NCBI RefSeq assembly: GCF_027587175.1
Contig: NZ_JAPCID010000030.1
Location: 29,837-93,836 of the forward strand
DNA: 64,000 nt
Direction of reading: 5' to 3'
Source: Solirubrobacter deserti
GTDB lineage: Bacteria > Actinomycetota > Thermoleophilia > Solirubrobacterales > Solirubrobacteraceae
A model generated the notes under the pieces. That model ran no database searches. It was not told the DNA's origin and worked only from the letters and a program-made list of their open reading frames with translations. This document shows, piece after piece, positions 34,374 through 42,088 of the stretch. The position numbers were made by a program, and so were the translations under genes. Numbering within the stretch: the first letter of the stretch is position 1; each line of letters begins with the position of its first letter.

Positions 34374-34442
34374 TGGGTCAAAACACTCGGGTTGATCCAA
34401 GGGGCGCCCCCGTTGTGAGGCGGACCCGCCGGTCCGTACTGT
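34374..34442 (+). promoter_or_regulatory. Candidate promoter and operators of the repeat-peptide gene
   Basis: TTGTGA (34413-34418) and TACTGT (34437-34442) are spaced by 18 bases. A perfect dyad CGGACC-N4-GGTCCG (34421-34436) lies between them, and a near-perfect dyad TGGGTCAA/TTGATCCA (34374-34399) lies just upstream. Both are candidate binding sites, possibly for the divergent LuxR-family regulator. Assigned by pattern only. Confidence 0.4.
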
Positions 34443-34479
34443 CGCGGTCATCGCAACCTACGCAGACAAGGAGTCACGC

Positions 34480-34674
34480 ATGAACCTCTCTCTGACCCAC
34501 ATCGAGCTGCTCGCCGGCCTGCAGGTCAACCACGCGGAGCCGCTCGTCGCCGCGGGCTCGTCGATCAATCACGCGGAGCCGCTCGTGGCCGCGGGCTCGT
34601 CGATCAACCACGCGGAGCCGCTCGTCGCCGCTGGCTCGTCCGTCAACCACGCCGAGCCGCTCGTCGCGGCCTAG
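34480..34674 (+). CDS. Tandem-repeat peptide, possible multi-core precursor
   Basis: 64 residues with a strong Shine-Dalgarno (AAGGAG, six bases before the ATG). A 15-residue leader (MNLSLTHIELLAGLQ) is followed by four copies of a 13-residue unit, (V/I)NHAEPLVAAGSS, the last ending after VAA. The 39-base DNA units differ by synonymous changes apart from the first Val/Ile. The layout, a short leader with identical cores in tandem, resembles multi-core RiPP precursors, but no known modifying enzyme is adjacent. The TPR gene starts three bases after its stop and an MFS exporter follows. Not a family I recognise. Confidence 0.75.
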   Translation: MNLSLTHIELLAGLQVNHAEPLVAAGSSINHAEPLVAAGSSINHAEPLVAAGSSVNHAEPLVAA

Positions 34675-34677
34675 CCG

Positions 34678-35607
34678 ATGACCGCGGTCGGCGACAGCCA
34701 CGCTCTCGTGCTCGAGTCACGCGCGCACGCCGTCGCCGGCCGCCTCGAGGCGGCGCTGGCCACGGCCGCGGCGGCCGCCCCGGCCCGCCCCCCGCCCGGG
34801 CGGGGCCGAGTGGAGGCCGGTTAGCGCCTCCGACAGGCCCACCTGGCGCTCGGCGACTACGAGCGTGCGCGTGCGGTGTTCCGGGACACGCTCGCCGACG
34901 CCGAGCGCACCCTCGGCGCGGCCGATCTCGACTGCGCGAGCCTCCACAACGACCTCGGCATGGTCGGCAAGTACGACGGCCGCTTCGACGACGCCGCGGC
35001 TCACTACGCCCGGGCGCTCGCGATCATCGAGGCCGAGCGCGGGTCCGCGGACGTCGCGGTCGCGGACGTCGAGCACAACCTCGGGGGCCTCGGCCACGCC
35101 CGCGGCGACTTCGCGGCGGCCGAGCCGCATGCGCGGCGGGCGGTCGCCATCCGGCGCGCAGCGCTGGGCGACGCGCACCCGACCGTGGCCGCGGACCGAG
35201 CGGCGCTGGCGGGTGTGCTCGTCGGTCTGGGGCAGCTCGAGGAGGCCGAGCACCACCTGTGGGCCGCGGTGGACACGTTCGCGCGAGCCTTCGGCGAGGA
35301 GCACCTCGAAGTCGCGACCGCGCGGACCAGCCTCGGCGCGGTGCTGCATTCGCAGGGCCGCCTGGACGAGGCGGAGGCGCTCTACCGGCAAGGGCTCACG
35401 GCGCGCGAGCGGATCGCCGGGCGCGACCATCCCGAGCTGACGACGCCGCTCATGAACCTCGCCGCGCTGATCGCCGCGCGCGGTGCGGTCGACGAGGCAC
35501 GCGCGCTGTACCGGCGCGCGCTGCAGCTGCTCGACGGCGCGGTCACGGGGGACCACCCGCGCCGGACGGCCTGTCGCGACCGCCTCGCGCAGCTGGCGAC
35601 GGCGTGA
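34678..35607 (+). pseudogene. Kinesin-light-chain-like TPR protein, interrupted by an in-frame amber codon
   Basis: From the ATG at 34678 the frame reads a first TPR-like helix pair (SHALVLESRAHAVAGRLEAAL) and a Pro/Gly-rich stretch, then meets TAG at 34822. The same frame resumes with RLRQAHLALGDYERA and runs through about five 42-residue TPRs (such as HNDLGMVGKYDGRFDDAAAHYARAL) to 35607. A GAG-to-TAG change would explain it. A downstream GTG at 34876 could start a shortened 243-residue protein. TPRs of this type bind proteins or peptides; adjacency suggests the repeat peptide as partner. Its stop overlaps the MFS start. Confidence 0.75.
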
Positions 35608-36824
35608 TGCGCACCCTCGTGCCCGCACTGCCGCGCGATGCGTGGGTCGTGCTCGGGGCCGACGCGATCTCCGCCGTCGGCAGCGGGCTCACGCTGCCGT
35701 TCCTGTTCGTCTACCTGCACCAGGCCTGCGGGCTGTCGCCGGCCCTGGCCGGCCTGGCCGTCGCGTCGGTGGCGGCCGGCTCGGTGGCCGGCAACGTGGC
35801 GGGCGGCACGCTGAGCGACCGCGCCGGCGCGCGCAACGCAATGGTGGTCGGCCTCGTCTGCGCGGCGGCCGGCGCGGCGGCGCTCACGCTCGTCGATGCG
35901 CCATGGCACGCGTTCGCCGCCGCGGTCACCGTGGGCTTCGGCGCCGGCATCGTGTGGCCGGCGCAGGACGCGCTGCTCGCACGGGTCGTCGCGCCCGCCC
36001 AACGCTCGAGCGCGTTCTCGCTGCGGTTCGCCACGATGAACGCCGGCCTCGGCGTGGGTGCGCTGATCGCCGCGCTGCTGGTCTCGTCACAGCCGGGCTT
36101 CGTCGCGCTCTACCTCGCCGACGCGGCGTCGTTCCTGGTCGCCATCCCGCTGCTGCTCAACGTCCGCCCGCTCGCGCCGCCGGTCGCCGAGCACCGGACG
36201 GGGAGCTATCGCGCGGTCGTGCGCGACCGGACCTTCGTGCGCGTCTGGCTGCTCACGGCGCTGCTGGTCACGCTCAGCTACGGCCAGCTGCACTCGGCCT
36301 TCCCGGCGTTCGCGAGCGGGCCCGGCGGGCTCGACGCCGACGCCCTCGGCTTCGCGTACGCCGCCAACACGATCACGGTCGTGCTCGTCCAGCTGTTCGT
36401 GCTGCGTGCCCTGCGCGGCCGGCGCCGCACGACCGGCATCGCCGTCGCCTGCGGCGTCTGGGCGCTTGCGTGGGCGCTCGCGCTGTTCGCCGGCCAGCTC
36501 GGCGGCTCCACGCCGGCGACCGTGGCGTTCGCGCTGTCGCTGGCCGTGTTCGGGCTCGCGGAAGCGTGCCTCTCGCCCAGCTTGGCGCCGATGGTCAACG
36601 ATCTCGCGCCGGCCGACCTCGCCGGTCGTTACAACGGGCTCTCGACGCTCGCCTGGACGGTCGGCTTCCTCGTCGGTCCGGCCACCGCCGGGATGGCGGT
36701 CGGCGTCGACGACGGCGCGCTGCTCCTGGGGTTCCTGGTTGCGGCGTGCGGCGCCGCCGCCTTGGCGGCGCGGCGGCTCGCGCGCCATCTGCCGTCACGG
36801 GCGAACACGATCGCCGCCGCTTAG
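35607..36824 (+). CDS. Major facilitator superfamily transporter, probable exporter
   Basis: 405 residues, 12 predicted membrane helices. The loop between helices 2 and 3 has the MFS motif A in the form GGTLSDRAGARNAM (near 70); helix 5 carries GLGVGALIAALL. It resembles drug/proton antiporters of the DHA1 type. Start TGATG overlaps the TPR stop by one base, so it belongs to the peptide-TPR operon and may export its product. Substrate not known. Confidence 0.85.
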   Translation: MRTLVPALPRDAWVVLGADAISAVGSGLTLPFLFVYLHQACGLSPALAGLAVASVAAGSVAGNVAGGTLSDRAGARNAMVVGLVCAAAGAAALTLVDAPWHAFAAAVTVGFGAGIVWPAQDALLARVVAPAQRSSAFSLRFATMNAGLGVGALIAALLVSSQPGFVALYLADAASFLVAIPLLLNVRPLAPPVAEHRTGSYRAVVRDRTFVRVWLLTALLVTLSYGQLHSAFPAFASGPGGLDADALGFAYAANTITVVLVQLFVLRALRGRRRTTGIAVACGVWALAWALALFAGQLGGSTPATVAFALSLAVFGLAEACLSPSLAPMVNDLAPADLAGRYNGLSTLAWTVGFLVGPATAGMAVGVDDGALLLGFLVAACGAAALAARRLARHLPSRANTIAAA

Positions 36825-36860
36825 CGGTCCCTGCCGACACGTCACCGCCGCGGGGACCGC
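36824..36860. terminator. Inverted repeat between convergent genes
   Basis: Eight-base arms GCGGTCCC and GGGACCGC with a 21-base loop, just after the MFS stop and before the convergent decarboxylase stop. Weak terminator candidate because of the long loop. The rest of the gap to 36885 shows nothing else. Confidence 0.3.
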
Positions 36861-36885
36861 GGGACATCACGACGGCGTGCTGCGG

Positions 36886-38193
<1,308 letters not shown>

Positions 38194-38224
38194 GGCGTCA
38201 GAGTCTCCTAGACTGGGACCTCAG

Positions 38225-39187
38225 ATGCACGCTCCGGAACAGCTCCTGCTCGCCGCTCCGCGCGGCTACTGCGCCGGCGTCGACCGCGCCGTCCAGACCG
38301 TCGAGCGCGCGCTCGAGCTGCACGGCGCGCCCGTCTACGTGCGCAAGGAGATCGTCCACAACAAGCACGTCGTGGAGACGCTGCGCGAGCGCGGAGCGGT
38401 CTTCGTCGACGAGCTCGACGACAGCATCCCCGAGGGCGCGATCACCGTCTTCTCCGCCCACGGCGTGTCGCCGGCCGTCCACGCGGACGCCGAGCGCCGC
38501 AACCTGCAGACCATCGACGCGACCTGCCCGCTGGTGACCAAGGTCCACCGCGAGGCGATCAAGTTCGCGGCCGAGGGCTACACGATCGTCCTCATCGGCC
38601 ACGCCGGCCACGAGGAGGTCGAGGGCACGATGGGCGAGGCGCCCGACCGCATCGTCCTGATCGAGACCGAAGCGGACGTGGACACGCTCGAGGTCGAGGA
38701 CGAGCACAAGCTCGCCTACATCAACCAGACGACGCTGTCGGTGGACGAGACGCGCGGCATCATCGCCCGACTGCGCGAGAAGTTCCCGCACATCACGGGT
38801 CCGCGCACGGACGACATCTGCTACGCCACGACCAACCGTCAGGCCGCCGTCCGCCAGATGGCCGACCAGTGCGATCTCGTCCTGGTGATCGGCTCCAAGA
38901 ACTCCTCGAACTCGAACCGCCTCGTGGACGTGGCGCGTGACCTCGGCACGCCCGCGTACCTGATCGACAACGCGGATCAGATCGAGGAGGAGTGGCTCAC
39001 CGACGCGAAGGTCGTCGGCGTGTCCTCCGGCGCCAGCGTCCCGGAGACGTTGGTCAACGACCTCGTCGCGTTCTTCCGCGAGCGCGGCACCGAGGACGTG
39101 CGGGAGTTCGAGGTCCTGCGCGAGGACGTGCGCTTCATGCTGCCGAAGCAGATCCGGCAGGCCATGACGGCCGCCGCCGAAGCCTAG
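38225..39187 (+). CDS. ispH: 4-hydroxy-3-methylbut-2-enyl diphosphate reductase
   Basis: 320 residues from the ATG at 38225 (MHAPEQLLLAAPRGYCAGV); the ATG at 38192 would overlap the divergent gene's start. The three cluster cysteines are Cys16, Cys101 and Cys199 (GYCAGVDRA, DATCPLV, DDICYATTNRQ); His45, His79 and His129 and the catalytic Glu131 (in EEVEGTMGE) are in place. Last step of the MEP isoprenoid pathway, giving IPP and DMAPP from HMBPP through a 4Fe-4S centre. Single gene with its promoter probably within the 5' end of the divergent decarboxylase. Confidence 0.95.
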   Translation: MHAPEQLLLAAPRGYCAGVDRAVQTVERALELHGAPVYVRKEIVHNKHVVETLRERGAVFVDELDDSIPEGAITVFSAHGVSPAVHADAERRNLQTIDATCPLVTKVHREAIKFAAEGYTIVLIGHAGHEEVEGTMGEAPDRIVLIETEADVDTLEVEDEHKLAYINQTTLSVDETRGIIARLREKFPHITGPRTDDICYATTNRQAAVRQMADQCDLVLVIGSKNSSNSNRLVDVARDLGTPAYLIDNADQIEEEWLTDAKVVGVSSGASVPETLVNDLVAFFRERGTEDVREFEVLREDVRFMLPKQIRQAMTAAAEA

Positions 39188-39196
39188 CCTCGGCCC

Positions 39197-39862
39197 TTGC
39201 GCACGCTCCTGCCGACCCTGGCCGCGATCGCCATCGCGGCAGTGTTGGTGCTGGCCATCGAGCCGTTGCGTGTCGCCACCGGACATGCGCTGCACGGCGA
39301 CGTCGACGCGCTGCAGGCCGAGCTCGAGTCGCTCGGCGTGTGGGGCGCGCTCGTGCTCGTCTCGCTGATCCTCGTGCACGCCGTCGTGCTGTTCCCGGCC
39401 GAGATCCCGAACGCGGTCGCCGGCCTGGTCTACGGGTTCGGCATCGCGCTGCCGATGGTGATGGCCGCGTGGACCGCTTCCGGCCTGATCGCGTACTACC
39501 TCGGCGTCTGGATCGGGCGTCCGCTCGCGGTCCGGCTCGCGGGAGAGGAGCGGGTGGAGTCCGCGGAGCGCGTGATCGGCAAAGGCGGCATCGCCGCCCT
39601 GCTGCTCGCGCGCCTGATCCCGTTCGTGCCGTTCAGCCTCGTCGGCTACATCGCAGGCGCGACCCGTGTCTCGGTCTGGCGCTACACGTGGACGTCGGCC
39701 GTCGGCGTGCTGCCGATCACGGCCGCCGCCACCTACCTCGGGCACGCCCTGGACGACTTCTCGCTCTCAGACCCGCTGGTCTGGGTGGCGGGCGGCGCGC
39801 TCGTGGTGCTGATCGTGCTGACGATCCCGGTCGCGCGCCGCATGCACAAGTCAAACCGCTAG
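39197..39862 (+). CDS. TVP38/TMEM64 (DedA-like) membrane protein
   Basis: 221 residues, TTG start nine bases after the ispH stop. Five to six membrane helices with the VTT/SNARE-associated core: FPAEIPNAVAGLVYGF near 75, WIGRPLAVRLAG, and LLLARLIPFVPFSLVGYIAGATRVSVWRY near 135-165. Family members are thought to flip lipids or polyprenyl phosphates; that would fit the isoprenoid neighbour but is inference. The last 12 bases overlap the convergent gene. Confidence 0.82.
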   Translation: MRTLLPTLAAIAIAAVLVLAIEPLRVATGHALHGDVDALQAELESLGVWGALVLVSLILVHAVVLFPAEIPNAVAGLVYGFGIALPMVMAAWTASGLIAYYLGVWIGRPLAVRLAGEERVESAERVIGKGGIAALLLARLIPFVPFSLVGYIAGATRVSVWRYTWTSAVGVLPITAAATYLGHALDDFSLSDPLVWVAGGALVVLIVLTIPVARRMHKSNR

Positions 39863-40534
39863 CGGGGAGCGCCGGCGCGGCGCCAGCGCGCCGCCGACCA
39901 TCAGGCCCGCCCCGCCCACCAGGAGCACCACGCCGCTGATCAGCGCGGTCAGCTTCAGCGTGCCGACGAGCGGGACGTCGCTGCCGACGGCCACGCCGGC
40001 GTCGACCGCGGGTGAGCCGTCCGCGTTCATCACCACCACCGACCAGTCGCCGCCCTCGACGTCCCAGTCCAGCCGCTGCGGGCCGCTGCCCTGCGCCTGC
40101 GCGACCCAGATGTCGCGCCCGGCCGGAGCCGCCGGCCGCGCGTTGCCGTCGCTCATGCGGTAGTCCGCGGCGAACGGGTCGACCTCGACGTCGGTGAGCG
40201 TCGCGTGGGCGCTCGCGGCGAGGTAGTCCTTGACGTCGCGCGAGCGCGCGATGCCGACGAACACCGGCTTGCCGCCGTTCGGGCGCACGTCGAAGCGCAC
40301 CGTGCCGGACACGACGCCCGGAAGGTCGTGGTCGACGTCGAAGTTCTCGGTCGCCAGCGCGTACGTCGAGGTCGAGAAGCGCTCGCTGTCGGTCATGTAG
40401 TAGCCGTCGGCGTCCTTGCGATCGTCGAGCCAGGCGAAGCTCGCGCCCACCGCGAGCAGCACGACCGCGAGCGAGGCGAGGACACCGCCGGTGACGAGGG
40501 CCGCGAGGCGGCCGCCGGAGGGGTTCGAGTTCAT
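39851..40534 (-). CDS. Two-helix membrane protein with extracellular beta domain
   Basis: 227 residues. A membrane helix at about 13-35 (LAALVTGGVLASLAVVLLAVG), an extracytoplasmic beta-rich domain of about 150 residues with YMTDSERFSTSTYAL, and a second helix near 195-218 followed by an Arg-rich cytoplasmic end. Similar helix-domain-helix proteins are common in actinomycetes without assigned function. Stands alone, 69 bases from the next minus-strand gene. Confidence 0.7.
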   Translation of the reverse strand: MNSNPSGGRLAALVTGGVLASLAVVLLAVGASFAWLDDRKDADGYYMTDSERFSTSTYALATENFDVDHDLPGVVSGTVRFDVRPNGGKPVFVGIARSRDVKDYLAASAHATLTDVEVDPFAADYRMSDGNARPAAPAGRDIWVAQAQGSGPQRLDWDVEGGDWSVVVMNADGSPAVDAGVAVGSDVPLVGTLKLTALISGVVLLVGGAGLMVGGALAPRRRSPLAV

Positions 40535-40603
40535 GCCTCCAGGCTCTCAACCCACGCGCCCGGCGACCGTGACGCCAGCTGGCGTCCGGACCTCCGGCGA
40601 CCC

Positions 40604-41065
40604 CTACGTCACCGCGCTGATCGCCGTAGCCAGCTCCTCCTGGTCGATGTCCACGAGCCCCAGCGCGCGCGGGACCGTCCCGCGCCGCGCCCGCAGGACG
40701 CCGAGGACGACGTGCCCGGTCCCGATGCGGGTGTCCTTGCGCTCCGCCGCCGCCCGCAACGCGCCCTCGAGCGCGGCCTTCGAGGAGTGCGCGAAGTCGG
40801 GCTTGCTCACGTGCGGGGCGAAGGCGGGCCGCGCGGCGCTGATGCCGACCGCGGCGAGGCTGCGCTCGCGCTCGAGGTCCAGGGCGTGCCGCAGGCCGTC
40901 CTCGTCGAGGCCGTGCCAGCGCAGCGTCTCGGCCACGGGGTCGCGCTGGCGCGCGGCGGCGAACAGCAGGTGCTCGGCCTCGACGCTCGTCGCCCCGAGC
41001 TCGTGTGCGATCTCGACCGCGTCGCGCACGATCACCCGCGCGTCCTTCGTGAAGCGATTGAACAC
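40604..41065 (-). CDS. Clp N-terminal-domain protein
   Basis: 153 residues, GTG start. Two repeats of the Clp_N fold: FTKDARVIVRDAVEIAHELGATSVEAEHLLFA near 5-36 and FAHSSKAALEGALRAAAERKDTRIGTGHVVLGVL near 90-125. There is no AAA module, so it is a stand-alone adaptor- or chaperone-like protein rather than a ClpC. The preceding gene encodes a small HTH protein and ends one base before this start, so they are co-translated; the pair may sense protein stress or antibiotics. Confidence 0.82.
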   Translation of the reverse strand: MFNRFTKDARVIVRDAVEIAHELGATSVEAEHLLFAAARQRDPVAETLRWHGLDEDGLRHALDLERERSLAAVGISAARPAFAPHVSKPDFAHSSKAALEGALRAAAERKDTRIGTGHVVLGVLRARRGTVPRALGLVDIDQEELATAISAVT

Positions 41066-41066
41066 G

Positions 41067-41294
41067 TCAACGTCTCCTCAGCTCGACGCCGGCGGCGATC
41101 AGCCGCTTGGCGTGCTTCTTGTGCACGGCCTGGCGCGTGACGCCGAGCGCCTCCGCGACCTCGGGCCAGCTCCAGCCCGTGCGCATCGCGCGCTCGACCT
41201 CCGCGGCCTCCAACTGCTCGGCGAGGCGCCGCAGCGCGACCACGGCGGCGAGGCCGTCCGCCGGGTCCTCAGGCGTGGCAAGGTCGATCATCAC
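41067..41294 (-). CDS. Small helix-turn-helix DNA-binding protein
   Basis: 75 residues from GTG at 41294 (an ATG follows at once). Helix-turn-helix at about 44-65: WPEVAEALGVTRQAVHKKHAKRL. Very similar small proteins accompany Clp_N-domain proteins in actinomycetes (from memory of such gene pairs), and here the two genes are one base apart. Likely an autoregulator of the pair or a nucleoid-type DNA binder. Confidence 0.78.
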   Translation of the reverse strand: MMIDLATPEDPADGLAAVVALRRLAEQLEAAEVERAMRTGWSWPEVAEALGVTRQAVHKKHAKRLIAAGVELRRR

Positions 41295-41353
41295 GGAAGC
41301 AACCGTAGTTGACTAACGGCGATCTGTCAACCCGAGTTGCTAGCGTCTCCGGC

Positions 41354-42055
41354 GTGCCCCACCTCATCGCCCAGCTCAGCGACCCTCACCTCCGGCTCGA
41401 CGACGAAGCGTCGGTGCGCGGCCTGGAGCGCGCGGCGGCGCGTGTCGCGGCGCTGAACCCGGCCGCCGTACTGCTCACGGGCGACATCGCCGACACCGGC
41501 GCACCGGAGGAGTACGAAGCCGCCGTCCGGGCGCTGGCGCCGATCCAGGCGCCGGTGTACCGCACCGCCGGCAACCACGACCGCTTCGAGGAGCGTCAGC
41601 AGTACGTGGCCGAGGTCGAGCCCGTGCGGCTGGTCGTGTGCGACACGTCGGTGCCAGGGCGCGACGACGGCTCGCTCGACGTGGACTGGATCGAGAGCCA
41701 GCTGGAGCCGGGCACGCCGACGATCATCGCCATGCACCATCCGCCGGTCGCGATGGGCCTGGCCTGGCTGGACGAGATCGCGCTGCCGCGCGAGCAGACG
41801 GAGGCGCTCGCCGGCCTGCTGCGGCGCAACCCGCAGGTGGTGCGCGTCGTCGCCGGCCACGTGCATCTCGCCGCGACGGCGACGCTCGGCGGCTGCTCGG
41901 TCGTAACCTGCGCGGGCACGCACATCCAGGCCGTGTCGGACTTCGACGCGACCGGCATGGTGACCTCACGCGAGGAGCCGCCGTCGGTGCTCGTGCACGC
42001 GTTCCTGGACGACGGCGCGGTCATCACGCACGTCGTCCCCGTCACACCCGCGTAA
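41354..42055 (+). CDS. Metallophosphoesterase, CpdA/Icc-like
   Basis: 233 residues from the GTG at 41354 (VPHLIAQLSDPHLRL). Binuclear-metal motifs: DxH in QLSDPH, GDxxDTG in LTGDIADTG, GNHD in TAGNHD, MHHPP, and GHVH in VAGHVHLA. This order matches class III cyclic-nucleotide phosphodiesterases (CpdA), which may hydrolyse cAMP or other phosphodiesters. Cytoplasmic, single gene. Confidence 0.85.
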   Translation: MPHLIAQLSDPHLRLDDEASVRGLERAAARVAALNPAAVLLTGDIADTGAPEEYEAAVRALAPIQAPVYRTAGNHDRFEERQQYVAEVEPVRLVVCDTSVPGRDDGSLDVDWIESQLEPGTPTIIAMHHPPVAMGLAWLDEIALPREQTEALAGLLRRNPQVVRVVAGHVHLAATATLGGCSVVTCAGTHIQAVSDFDATGMVTSREEPPSVLVHAFLDDGAVITHVVPVTPA

Positions 42056-42088
42056 CGGGAAGGTGCGGCCTCGGGGTACGGTCCCGGC

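Noticed and set aside
34525..34674. CRISPR-like or satellite repeat
   Set aside because: Units are directly adjacent with no spacers, the period is a multiple of three, and the frame is intact with a good ribosome site, so it is a coding repeat.
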